This document shows, piece after piece, positions 47,959 to 56,191 of a stretch of DNA of 64,000 bases. Every line of letters begins with the position of its first letter. The stretch's first letter is position 1. The stretch comes from Sphingobium cupriresistens (GTDB lineage Bacteria > Pseudomonadota > Alphaproteobacteria > Sphingomonadales > Sphingomonadaceae): NCBI RefSeq assembly GCF_004152865.1, contig NZ_SEOO01000006.1, positions 93,537 to 157,536 of the forward strand, written 5' to 3'. Both the position numbers and the translations under genes were made by a program. The notes beneath the pieces were generated by a model that saw only the letters and a list, made by a program, of their open reading frames with translations, was not told the origin of the DNA and ran no database searches.

Positions 47959-48666
47959 ATGCGCGTGCTGCTGATTGAGGACGAACCGACCACCGCCAAG
48001 GCGATCGAGCTTATGCTCACGACCGAAGGCTTCAACGTCTACACGACCGATCTGGGCGAAGAAGGCCTCGATCTGGGCAAGCTCTATGATTACGACATCA
48101 TCTGCCTGGACCTGAACCTGCCTGACATGCACGGCTATGACGTGCTGAAAAAGCTGCGGGCGGCCAAGGTGCAGACCCCGGTGCTGATCCTGTCGGGCAT
48201 ATCGGAGATGGACAGCAAGGTCCGCTCCTTCGGCTTTGGCGCCGACGATTATGTGACCAAGCCCTTCCATCGCGAAGAGCTGATCGCCCGCATCCACGCC
48301 GTCGTGCGCCGGTCCAAGGGGCATAGCCAGTCGGTCATCCGCACCGGCAAGCTGGCGGTGAATCTGGACGCCAAGACGGTGGAAGTGGACGGCAACCGCG
48401 TCCACCTGACCGGTAAGGAATATGCCATGCTGGAGCTGCTCTCGCTCCGCAAGGGCACGACGCTGACAAAGGAAATGTTCCTGAACCACCTTTATGGCGG
48501 CATGGACGAACCTGAACTCAAGATCATAGACGTCTTCATTTGCAAGTTGCGCAAGAAGCTTGCTCTGGCCTGTAGCGGCGACAATTATATCGAAACGGTC
48601 TGGGGTCGCGGCTATGTGTTGCGCGATCCTGACGAGATCGTGGAGGAGCAGGCCAAGGTCGCCTGA
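47959..48666 (+). CDS. ctrA: Cell-cycle response regulator CtrA
   Basis: A 235-residue OmpR-type response regulator, the alphaproteobacterial cell-cycle master regulator. The receiver domain has the acidic pocket Glu7/Asp8 (IEDEP), phospho-acceptor Asp51 in CLDLNLPD, and a TKPF lysine. The C-terminal winged helix holds [32 protein letters not shown], nearly invariant in CtrA. It ends in KVA; Caulobacter CtrA ends in AA, the ClpXP signal. In sphingomonads CtrA mainly drives motility and late cell-cycle genes. Confidence 0.95.
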   Translation: MRVLLIEDEPTTAKAIELMLTTEGFNVYTTDLGEEGLDLGKLYDYDIICLDLNLPDMHGYDVLKKLRAAKVQTPVLILSGISEMDSKVRSFGFGADDYVTKPFHREELIARIHAVVRRSKGHSQSVIRTGKLAVNLDAKTVEVDGNRVHLTGKEYAMLELLSLRKGTTLTKEMFLNHLYGGMDEPELKIIDVFICKLRKKLALACSGDNYIETVWGRGYVLRDPDEIVEEQAKVA

Positions 48667-48690
48667 TCCCAGACTGGTTAACGGGGGTGG

Positions 48691-48724
48691 AAAGGCCGGG
48701 GTCCGACAGGGTGCCGGCCTTTTC
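48691..48724 (+). terminator. Rho-independent terminator of ctrA
   Basis: A 9-bp stem AAAGGCCGG (48691-48699) and CCGGCCTTT (48714-48722) followed by more T, 25 bp after the ctrA stop. Confidence 0.8.
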
Positions 48725-48819
48725 CGTTTCGGGTCGGCTTGACGGACGATGTTCTCTTTTTGATCGCCTTTTCCCTTTCGACCGTGGATCATCGGCAAGG
48801 TTGGCGTTAAGGCGGGAGC

Positions 48820-49512
48820 ATGGATGACCTGTTTGCCGATCGATCCCTGAGTGAACAGACGCTGGGCAGGGGCGACATCGCGCCGCTGGCCAAAAAAGGC
48901 TTGCCGGCGCATCTGATCGATTGCGACCTGGACGAGGCCGACCTGTCGGGGCTGGACCTGTCGCGCTGGATATTCGAACGCTGTCAGGTCCGCCGCACCG
49001 ATTTCACCGACGCGAAGCTGGATGGAACGCGGTGGCAGTCGTGCCGCGGCGGATTCGTGCAGCTCGCTGGCGCGGACCTGCGCGAGGCGGAGTTTTTTGC
49101 TTGCGACCTCAATAACGGCGTGCTGCGCCGCGCCAAGCTGTTTGGCGCCAAATTCGAACGGTGCAAACTGACCGGCGCGGACTTGTCCGACGCGAGCGCG
49201 CTGGACGTGCAATTTGCCGAAACGCTATTGGTCAACGCGCGGCTGCCGGGCTTTTCCTTTCGCAAGCAGGTGCTGACCGCAGTCGATTTCAGCCAGGCGG
49301 ACCTCGCCAAATGCGATTTTCGCGGCACCTTGTTCGACGGATGCAGCCTGCGCGACGCGGCGCTGGACGGGTGCCGGTTCGATGGCGCGGACTTGCGCGA
49401 GGCGGATATCGGCGGATTGCGGCTGGTCAATGCCGGGCTGTTCCGCGGCGCGACGATTTCTCGCGAGCAGGCGGGGCAATTGCTGGGCGAATTGGGCTTG
49501 AACGTGCGCTGA
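48820..49512 (+). CDS. Pentapeptide-repeat protein
   Basis: A 230-residue protein made almost entirely of A(D/N)LXX-type repeats (for example ADLSGLDLS, TDFTDAKLDG, ADLREAEFF, ADLREADIGG), which fold as a right-handed quadrilateral beta-helix. The length and lack of signal peptide resemble Qnr/MfpA-like gyrase-mimicking proteins, but function cannot be assigned from the repeat alone. Cysteines occur regularly at one face (RCQV, SCRG, ACDL, RCKL, KCDF). It follows the ctrA terminator and has its own start with GGGAG. Confidence 0.85.
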   Translation: MDDLFADRSLSEQTLGRGDIAPLAKKGLPAHLIDCDLDEADLSGLDLSRWIFERCQVRRTDFTDAKLDGTRWQSCRGGFVQLAGADLREAEFFACDLNNGVLRRAKLFGAKFERCKLTGADLSDASALDVQFAETLLVNARLPGFSFRKQVLTAVDFSQADLAKCDFRGTLFDGCSLRDAALDGCRFDGADLREADIGGLRLVNAGLFRGATISREQAGQLLGELGLNVR

Positions 49513-49523
49513 TCGGCGAAGTT

Positions 49524-49560
49524 GAACGGGCCAGCGGCCTCAAAGGCTGCCGGCCCGTTC
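49524..49560 (+). terminator. Hairpin between the pentapeptide gene and the Gly/Ser-rich gene
   Basis: An inverted repeat with outer arms GAACGGGCC and GGCCCGTTC and an inner, partly paired region. It lies between two convergent genes, 12 bp after the stop of the first; it may serve both directions but lacks a T run. Confidence 0.5.
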
Positions 49561-49628
49561 GTCAGGCGGTGGGGCGTCGGGCGGCGGCGTGGAACTTGAC
49601 CGCCGTCCGTATCACGCCCTGTGCGGGG

Positions 49629-50330
49629 TCAATCGTCCGCCTGATTGGGGGTAGGGGTGTTGCGACTTGTCGAGCCCTGGCCGCTGACCTCACCCGAAAG
49701 CTGGCCACTGGCATCAATCGACGCGGCATTGTCGAGCGCGCCCGTCCCCTGGCCCGCGGCGTTGCCGGCCGCCGATCCTGCGCCGCTCGCCACGCCCGAT
49801 GCGCGGTCGCGGGTGGCGTTGAGCGCCGCGCCGGCTCGATCGCGGCCGTTGGCGACGGTCGTAGCGGCGCGGTCCCGTGCGGCGGTGGCGGTATCGGTCG
49901 CCCTATCCCGCACGCTGCCGGCCGTCTCCCCGGCCCGGTTCCGCACGGCGCCGACGGCGTTGCGTGCGTCGCTGGCGCCGAGCGTGTCGATCGCCAGGCC
50001 GCCGCTGGCCGATCCACCGGCAGAACCCGATGCGCTGCCGCTGCGGGTCTTGCCCTTGCGAGTCGCCGATCCGGTGGCCGAACCATCGGCGCGGCTGCGG
50101 CTTGATCCGCTGGCCTCGACGCGGCCATTATCGAGATCGACGCTACGGTCGAGGCTGCCTGCGCCGTCAAGCGTGCTGCCCAGCGATCCGCCAAGGCCGC
50201 CGCCTGCGCCGCCCAAAGCGCCGCCCAGCGATCCGCCCAGGCCACCGCCGCCGCCCAGAAGCTGGGCCGAGGCGGGCGTCGCGGTCAGGGCGGCGAGGCA
50301 GGCGGTCGCGATCAGGAACTTGGCTTTCAT
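49629..50330 (-). CDS. Secreted Gly/Ser/Ala-rich low-complexity protein
   Basis: A 233-residue protein with a signal peptide (cleavage after ASA, about residue 23). The mature N-terminus QLLGGGGGLGGSLGG is followed by Gly-rich repeats. A Ser/Arg/Gly stretch comes next, then a helical section of repeated RDRA/ARDRA units (about residues 135-185). No enzymatic motif is visible. The mature start resembles that of the subtilase encoded upstream on the same strand. It may be a structural or matrix protein (inference). Confidence 0.65.
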   Translation of the reverse strand: MKAKFLIATACLAALTATPASAQLLGGGGGLGGSLGGALGGAGGGLGGSLGSTLDGAGSLDRSVDLDNGRVEASGSSRSRADGSATGSATRKGKTRSGSASGSAGGSASGGLAIDTLGASDARNAVGAVRNRAGETAGSVRDRATDTATAARDRAATTVANGRDRAGAALNATRDRASGVASGAGSAAGNAAGQGTGALDNAASIDASGQLSGEVSGQGSTSRNTPTPNQADD

Positions 50331-50434
50331 CACTCGTCTCCTTCATGTGCATATCGATGCGATGAAAGGAGAACGGAAGGGACGCCCGCTTTAATCCCGA
50401 CGGCCCAGGAAAAATTTCAAGTCACTGAAAATTA

Positions 50435-51679
50435 TTAATTATTTCTACAAGTACCGCAGATGACCGGCGTCTTGCCTTTAGTGGGCGGGGTCGCTTCGGC
50501 GCGCAGCGCGGCGATGTCGCCACGCATCAGCAACCGACCCGCGACCAGCGGCGCGGCGAAGCTGGTGCCGCGCACCGCCCCCTTGCCGCCCTGTGTCGTC
50601 GCCGCCTGCATGTCCGCGCCGGGCGCGGCGAAATCGACATGGAGCGCGCGGCCGGCTTCGGGCAAGGGCCGCCCACGCCCGTCGATCCCGGTCACAGCGA
50701 CGACGCCGGGATAGGATGCGGGATAGGCGGGCGGGGCGGCCGGGCCGTCATTGCCGACCGCCGCGACCAGGATCACGCCCTTGTCCCGCGCCAGGCGGAT
50801 CGCGCCATCGAGCAGCGGATTGGCCGGGCCGACCAGGCTGACGGTGACGACGCGCACCCCACGCGCCGCCATCCATCCCAGTGCGCGGACGATGGCGAAG
50901 GCGCCGCCCCCGGCCGGATCGTCGCCATAGACGTCCGCGACCAGCAGCGATGCGCCGGGCGCTCCGCCCCGCACCACCCCCTCGCCACTGATAAGCGAGG
51001 CGACAGCGGTGCCATGGGCGCTGGCGCGCGGCGCGCCCTGCGCGAAGCCGCGTTGTTCGATCGGCCCGCTAAGCGCGGGATGCTGCGCTACGCCGCCGTC
51101 GATCAGCCCAGCGAGCCGCCCATCGACCCGGCCGCCGCCCGCCAGCGCGGCGCTGGCGAGGAACCATGCGTTGCCGCTCGGAAAATAGAGATTATCCGCA
51201 CTGGCCTGCGCCCGCGGGGCGATCCGGCGCGCGTCGCGCAGCGCCCTGGCCAGGCTGCGGCCTCTGGGCGGGGTCAGGCGGGCGACGGCCAGGTCGATGC
51301 CCTCCACGCTCTCGCCGTCCACGCCGTAGCCCGCCGCGCGTAAGGCATCGAGGGCGCCTTCGTCCGCGCCAGTGAGGAGGATGACCCCTCGCCGCGCCGG
51401 TTCGCGCCGGTCGTCCAGCTCGATCCGGTCGCCATGGCGACGCAGCAAATCGGTGACGCGCGTGGCGCGCGCCGCCGCCAGCCGGTCGGCGAGGCGGGCG
51501 GGCGACAAGCGGTCGAGGTCGGCCGCATCGACCGCGCCGCCAAGCTGGTCCATGATGTCAGGCACCGCTTGACCCACCGCGCCCAGCCCGCCGCCGCCGC
51601 CGGGCAGCAACTGCGCCTGGGTGGCGGATGGCGCGATCAGCATCATCCCCGCGATCATCCAGGGGTGCGTCAGTTTCAT
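50435..51679 (-). CDS. Secreted S8 family (subtilisin-like) serine peptidase
   Basis: A 414-residue protease with a signal peptide to about residue 22. The mature protein starts QLLPGGGGGLG, then an N-terminal domain of about 160 residues that may be a propeptide or adaptor. The catalytic triad is Asp194 (LIDGGV), His222 (AHGTAVAS), Ser373 (GTSFAAPL), with oxyanion Asn310 (VGNDG). The C-terminus has CGTC. The ATG at 51679 is preferred to the much longer open frame upstream. It is divergent from an ECF sigma gene and may be under its control. Confidence 0.88.
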   Translation of the reverse strand: MKLTHPWMIAGMMLIAPSATQAQLLPGGGGGLGAVGQAVPDIMDQLGGAVDAADLDRLSPARLADRLAAARATRVTDLLRRHGDRIELDDRREPARRGVILLTGADEGALDALRAAGYGVDGESVEGIDLAVARLTPPRGRSLARALRDARRIAPRAQASADNLYFPSGNAWFLASAALAGGGRVDGRLAGLIDGGVAQHPALSGPIEQRGFAQGAPRASAHGTAVASLISGEGVVRGGAPGASLLVADVYGDDPAGGGAFAIVRALGWMAARGVRVVTVSLVGPANPLLDGAIRLARDKGVILVAAVGNDGPAAPPAYPASYPGVVAVTGIDGRGRPLPEAGRALHVDFAAPGADMQAATTQGGKGAVRGTSFAAPLVAGRLLMRGDIAALRAEATPPTKGKTPVICGTCRNN

Positions 51680-51751
51680 GTCCGTCTCACCGATCCTCTC
51701 GTCTGCAAAATCAACCATTGCGAAAAAATGTCCATCCGTCTTCTGTCTGCG

Positions 51752-51783
51752 GGATGAAACGGATGGGCTGGCGCGTTTCATCC
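51752..51783. promoter_or_regulatory. Perfect 10-bp palindrome in the divergent subtilase/ECF sigma promoter region
   Basis: GGATGAAACG (51752-51761) and CGTTTCATCC (51774-51783) with a 12-nt spacer sit 24 bp before the sigma gene and 73 bp before the subtilase gene. Each arm resembles an ECF -35 (GATGAAAC) in one direction and contains a CGTT -10-like core in the other. It may be one symmetric promoter read both ways, or an operator. Confidence 0.55.
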
Positions 51784-51806
51784 TTAGAACAAGTGACGGA
51801 GTGCTG

Positions 51807-52295
51807 ATGTCGTTCGAACGCGACCTGCTTGCGATCCTGCCCCGGCTGCGGCGTTTTGCCGCCAGCCTGTCGCGGGACCGCGCCGACGGCGACGACCTGT
51901 GCCAGGCTGCGCTGGAGCGTGGCTTGAAGGCGCGCGACCAGTGGCAGCCCGGCACCCGTCTGGACAGCTGGATGTATCGGATCATGCGCAACCTTTGGAT
52001 CGACGAGGCGCGCGCGCGCCAGCGCGCCGCCAAGACCTTCGCCCCCGAAGAGGCGGGCGCGTATGTCGGCCATGCCGGCGACCGCGATGTGGAGGCGCAT
52101 ATGATGCTGTCCGACGTCGACCGCGCGATGCAGGCCTTGCCGCAGGAACAGCGCGAGGCGATCGCGCTCGTGCTGGTCGAGGGCCTGTCCTACAAGGAGG
52201 CCGCGGCGGTGCTGGGCGTGCCGATGGGCACATTGACGTCGCGGCTGGTGCGCGGGCGCGGCGCATTGTTGGAACTGATGGGAGAGGCGGCATGA
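51807..52295 (+). CDS. ECF-type RNA polymerase sigma factor
   Basis: A 162-residue sigma-70 family protein with sigma-2 (residues about 10-75, DGDDLCQAALERGLKARDQW and WMYRIMRNLWIDEARAR) and sigma-4 (about 105-155, LPQEQREAIALVLVEGLSYKE and MGTLTSRLVRGR) and no sigma-3. The ATG at 51807 has GGAG upstream. The stop overlaps the anti-sigma start (ATGA). It is probably autoregulated from the palindromic region upstream. Confidence 0.92.
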   Translation: MSFERDLLAILPRLRRFAASLSRDRADGDDLCQAALERGLKARDQWQPGTRLDSWMYRIMRNLWIDEARARQRAAKTFAPEEAGAYVGHAGDRDVEAHMMLSDVDRAMQALPQEQREAIALVLVEGLSYKEAAAVLGVPMGTLTSRLVRGRGALLELMGEAA

Positions 52296-52984
52296 CGGAC
52301 ATAGGTGAAGCCATGCTGATCGCGCTGGTCGATGGCGAACTGGACGAAGTGAACCGGCGTCGCGTGGAGCGGGCGGTGGCCGCCGATCCGGCCCTGGCGG
52401 CGCGGCTGGCGCAGCATCGCTCGCTGCGCGCGCGGCTGGCGGGTCATTATGCGCCAGTGGCGCAGGAGCCGGTGCCCGACCGTTTGCGCGCGGTGCTGGA
52501 GGAAAGCGCGACGGTGGCGCCGCTGGTGCGACCAGCGCCCCGCTGGCGGGACTGGGCGATGGGTGGGGCGATCGCCGCCAGTCTGGTGCTGGGATTGGGT
52601 CTCGGCCGTATGTCGGGCACGGGACCGGGATCGATCGGAATGCGGGATGGCGTGATGGTGGCGCGGGGCGCGCTGGCGACCGCGCTCGATACGCAACTCG
52701 CATCCGCGCAGGGGGTGGATGGCGCGATCCGCATCGGCCTGACCTTCCAGCGTCAGGGCGGCGGCTGGTGCCGCAGCTTCGATGGCCCCATTGCGGGCGT
52801 AGCCTGCCGCGAGGAGGAAGGCTGGCAGGTGCAGCAGGCTTTGCCCGGCGCGGGTTCTCAGACTGCCTATCGACAAGCCTCCTCCGCCGACGCGCGGGTC
52901 ATGGCGACGGTGGACGCGCTGATCGACGGCGCACCGGCGGATGCCGCTGGAGAGAAGGCGGCGCAGGCGAAGGGGTGGCGGTAG
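52292..52984 (+). CDS. Membrane-anchored anti-sigma factor
   Basis: A 230-residue protein with an N-terminal cytoplasmic anti-sigma domain (residues 1 to about 70, IALVDGELDEVNRRRVERAV). A single membrane helix lies at about residues 88-106 (MGGAIAASLVLGLGLG), followed by a periplasmic part with two Cys (GGWCRSFDG, AGVACREEE) that could form a disulfide. This is the usual partner of an ECF sigma, holding it inactive until an envelope signal arrives. A secreted protease encoded next door might be part of the signal chain (inference). Confidence 0.88.
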   Translation: MTDIGEAMLIALVDGELDEVNRRRVERAVAADPALAARLAQHRSLRARLAGHYAPVAQEPVPDRLRAVLEESATVAPLVRPAPRWRDWAMGGAIAASLVLGLGLGRMSGTGPGSIGMRDGVMVARGALATALDTQLASAQGVDGAIRIGLTFQRQGGGWCRSFDGPIAGVACREEEGWQVQQALPGAGSQTAYRQASSADARVMATVDALIDGAPADAAGEKAAQAKGWR

Positions 52985-52991
52985 AATTATC

Positions 52992-53021
52992 AGGGCTCCC
53001 GCGCCACCTGCGCGAGAGCCC
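52992..53021. terminator. Bidirectional terminator-like hairpin
   Basis: Arms AGGGCTC...CGCGC and GCGCG...GAGCCCT form a stem of about 12 bp with one mismatch between the convergent anti-sigma and amidohydrolase genes. Confidence 0.6.
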
Positions 53022-53034
53022 TTAGCTCTCCAAT

Positions 53035-56000
53035 CTAGGCGTGCGCCACCGCATGGCCCGCGCAACACGCCGCACGGCTGCTTTCGACATATTCGGCGTC
53101 ATGCCACCAATAATGTTGATGGGCGTCCGCCAGCATCGGCAGCATCTTGCTCGCCGCCGCCTGTGGCTTGGCGTCGACGAAGGGCGCCATCAGCGCTTCG
53201 GGCGTATGGACGACGCCGTTGGCGATCACCTGTTTCACATTGGCGACGGCCGCGACGTCTTTCAGCGGATCGCCGTCCACCAGGATCAGGTCGGCCAGCA
53301 TCCCGCGCTCGATCCGGCCGACCGGCTCGCCCAGAAATTCGCCGCTCCAGCGGGTCGTCATCAACAGCGCCTCATAGGGGGAGATGCCGAACTTCACCAT
53401 GCCGCGCAGGTTGAGGTGCAGGCTGATCGCGGTCAGGTCGATCGGCGCGTCCGTGCCGGAGAAGGGATGCCATCCCGCCGCCAGCGTCATCTTGATCTGC
53501 GCAACCTGCCGTTCCAGCGACGCGAGCATCGGCTTGCCGCCGTCGCCCGACATCGCCTTCACCCGCGCCAGCAGCTTGTCATATTCCCATTGCGGATAAA
53601 GCGTCGTGATCCGCGGATCACGGGTAAAGCCGTCGTCCAGCCCCAGCAGGGACGTAGCCGCGAACAGGGTCGGCGTGCGCCCCGCCTTGGCCGCCGCGAA
53701 CAGGTCGTTGACGTCATGATAGCCGCCGCCCAGCGAGGTGATGGTGCGCGAATAGCCGTAGCGGTTGGTCGCGCCGGTATGCTCCATGCAATCCATGCCG
53801 CTGTGCAGGGCGGGGTAATGATAGTGGGACGACAGGTGCATCCCCATCTTGTGTGAGGCGTCGACCACTTCCTTCTGCGTGTCGTGGCGCAGGCGAACAT
53901 AGGTTTTCACCATGTCATAATCGAGCGCCTGGGCGCGCTCCAGCTCGAGCGCCATCTGCCCCTTTTCGGTGACCGGCCGCATGAAATTGTAGAAGATGCG
54001 GCCGCCGTCGATGGCTTCGCCAGTGGCATAGTGACGCGCGGCGATTCGCTTGCCGCTCTGAATCGACTCGCGATCCTCGACCATATGATAGGCGGGGCAG
54101 CCGGGCGACCGGGTCGCCGTCACGCCCATCGCCAGCCACAGCCGCCCCATACGGTCGCCATAGCCATAGCCCGCCATCTGCCGATGGGTGTGCATGTCGA
54201 TCAGGCCCGGCATCAGAGTAAGGTCGGGCGCGTCGATAATCTTCGCGTTGGCGTCGGACGCGCTGGCCCCGCGCGGCGTGACGGCGCTGATGACATTGCC
54301 GTCCAGTACGACGTCGACCTGCGTCTTGTACTCGGTCGAGAGGGTATCCCACACCTTGCCAGCCCGTATGACGGTGCGACCCGAAGGCTTGGCATTGGCC
54401 CAGCTAAGGCGGCAAGGCACGGTCTGCGCCGCGCCGCCGGTGGCGGCCACTATGCGCAGCTTGCCGTTGCTCAGATAAAGGAGCTTGCTGCCGTCGCCGC
54501 TCCAGCTTGGCGCGTCGGTGACTTCGGTGCTGATCTGCCTGGGCGCGGCGGTGAAGCTGCCGTCCGGCGCGACCGGCACGACCCACAAGGTGCTGGCGAA
54601 CACGAAGGCCATGCTCTTGCCATCGGGCGACCAGATCGGGCCGTCATGCCCGCGCGTGCCGAGCGACTTGCCTTCGAATACAGGGCGATAGGTGCCCTTG
54701 CCGGTGGCGAGATCGACGGTCAGTATCTGGCTGGCGCCCTCGCGATAGCGGCCGGTGACGGGCTTGAAGGCGGCATAGGCGATGGTCTTGCCATCAGGCC
54801 CAAAGCTGGGGCGGCCCGGTTCCCAGAGCGCGTCGAACCGCTTGGTCACCGCGCCGCTCGCCACATCGACGGTATGGAGCGCGCCATCCTGGTCGAGAAA
54901 GGCGATCATCTTGCCATCCTGCGACCAACTGCCCCAGGCGACCGCCTTGTCGGGAATGTTGGTGAGTTGGCGTTCCTTGCCAGTGGCGACGTCATGCAAC
55001 CACAGGTCGAGCGTGCCGCCGCGGTCGGAGGAATAGGCGATGGTCTTGCCATCGGGCGACCAGGCGGGATCGCATTTATGGAAGCCGTCGCCGACGATCC
55101 TCTTGGGTGCGCCGCCAACGGGCATCAGATAGAGGTCGTTGAGCGCGGCGAAGACGATGGTCCGGCCGTCGGCCGAGAGCATGGGCGCGGCGATGCCGAC
55201 CACGGGCTTTGGCGCGGTGGAGGTGAAGTCGCGCGTTTTCTTGCGATAGTTAGGGGTGGTGACCGGGACTTGCGTCTCAAAGGGGATGACGCTCGCCTTG
55301 CCGCGCTTCAGGCTGCGCAGCTTGCCATCGGACCCGTAAAGGATCGCGCCGTCCCTGGTGAAGGCGGGGCGGAACGGATAAAGATCCTCGCCCGCGACGA
55401 TATCCTTGCCGTCCATGACCAGCGTCATTGATCCGGGCTGGACGCGGGTATAGGCGATGCGACCGTCAGGCGCGAAAGCCGGGGCCATGATAGCCGACGG
55501 GTTGAATCGGTCCGCAGATGGCGTCACCGACGCCACGTCCGTCACCGCCCCGCTGGCGATATCGACCGCGACCAGCTTCGTGCCGCCCGCGACATAGGCG
55601 ACGCGCTTACCGTCGGGCGACCAGGCGGGTTCGCTGTCGTTGGTCGTGCCCTTCGACAATGGCGTGACCTGGCCGCTCGCCACGTCGAGCAGGTAGATGG
55701 CGTAGCGACCGTCCGCCCGGTCGCTGGAAAAGGCGATGGTCTTGCCGTCGGGCGACCAGCGCGGCTCGCGATCATCCAGCAGCCCGTCCGTATGCTGGCG
55801 CATGTCGCCGCCGTCCGCCGCGACCGACCAGATGTGGAAATGGCCGGTGCGATAGGATTGGAAGGCGATGCGGCTGCCGTCGGGCGACCAGTCCGGCTGG
55901 GCCAGATCGTCGAAATCGCCGGAGAGCCGCTTCAACGGTCCCCCGCCGACCGGCAGGGACCACAATATCCCCAGCAGGTCGAAGGCGATGCGCTTGCCGT

Positions 56001-56190
56001 CGGGCGACAGCGCCAGTGCGACGTTGGTGCAGTCCTGCACCGTCACCAAGGTCTCCTTGCCGGCGGCGGGGGCGCCGGGGCTTTGCGCCGCCCCCGATTG
56101 CGCTAACGACCCCGCGCCGCCCGCCGCGAGCAAACCGATCCCGCCCGCCGCCATCGCCTCGCGCCGGTTCAATCCTGCTGTCTTCGTCAT
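53035..56190 (-). CDS. Tat-exported PD40 beta-propeller/amidohydrolase fusion protein
   Basis: A 1051-residue protein. The N-terminus has a twin-arginine leader (LNRREAMAAGGIGLLAAGG). Residues about 50-600 contain TolB/PD40 propeller repeats of the form WSPDGKTIAFSSDR. Residues about 610-1010 are a metal-dependent amidohydrolase with LMPGLIDMHTHRQ, SSHYHYPALH and SGTDAPID. Such fusions are usually annotated as periplasmic amidohydrolases or dipeptidase-like enzymes of unknown substrate. It begins 2 bp after the TonB receptor stop, so they form an uptake-plus-cleavage operon. Confidence 0.9.
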   Translation of the reverse strand: MTKTAGLNRREAMAAGGIGLLAAGGAGSLAQSGAAQSPGAPAAGKETLVTVQDCTNVALALSPDGKRIAFDLLGILWSLPVGGGPLKRLSGDFDDLAQPDWSPDGSRIAFQSYRTGHFHIWSVAADGGDMRQHTDGLLDDREPRWSPDGKTIAFSSDRADGRYAIYLLDVASGQVTPLSKGTTNDSEPAWSPDGKRVAYVAGGTKLVAVDIASGAVTDVASVTPSADRFNPSAIMAPAFAPDGRIAYTRVQPGSMTLVMDGKDIVAGEDLYPFRPAFTRDGAILYGSDGKLRSLKRGKASVIPFETQVPVTTPNYRKKTRDFTSTAPKPVVGIAAPMLSADGRTIVFAALNDLYLMPVGGAPKRIVGDGFHKCDPAWSPDGKTIAYSSDRGGTLDLWLHDVATGKERQLTNIPDKAVAWGSWSQDGKMIAFLDQDGALHTVDVASGAVTKRFDALWEPGRPSFGPDGKTIAYAAFKPVTGRYREGASQILTVDLATGKGTYRPVFEGKSLGTRGHDGPIWSPDGKSMAFVFASTLWVVPVAPDGSFTAAPRQISTEVTDAPSWSGDGSKLLYLSNGKLRIVAATGGAAQTVPCRLSWANAKPSGRTVIRAGKVWDTLSTEYKTQVDVVLDGNVISAVTPRGASASDANAKIIDAPDLTLMPGLIDMHTHRQMAGYGYGDRMGRLWLAMGVTATRSPGCPAYHMVEDRESIQSGKRIAARHYATGEAIDGGRIFYNFMRPVTEKGQMALELERAQALDYDMVKTYVRLRHDTQKEVVDASHKMGMHLSSHYHYPALHSGMDCMEHTGATNRYGYSRTITSLGGGYHDVNDLFAAAKAGRTPTLFAATSLLGLDDGFTRDPRITTLYPQWEYDKLLARVKAMSGDGGKPMLASLERQVAQIKMTLAAGWHPFSGTDAPIDLTAISLHLNLRGMVKFGISPYEALLMTTRWSGEFLGEPVGRIERGMLADLILVDGDPLKDVAAVANVKQVIANGVVHTPEALMAPFVDAKPQAAASKMLPMLADAHQHYWWHDAEYVESSRAACCAGHAVAHA

Positions 56191-56191
56191 G

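Noticed and set aside
53884..55431. 515-codon plus-strand open frame
   Set aside because: Antisense to the PD40/amidohydrolase gene.
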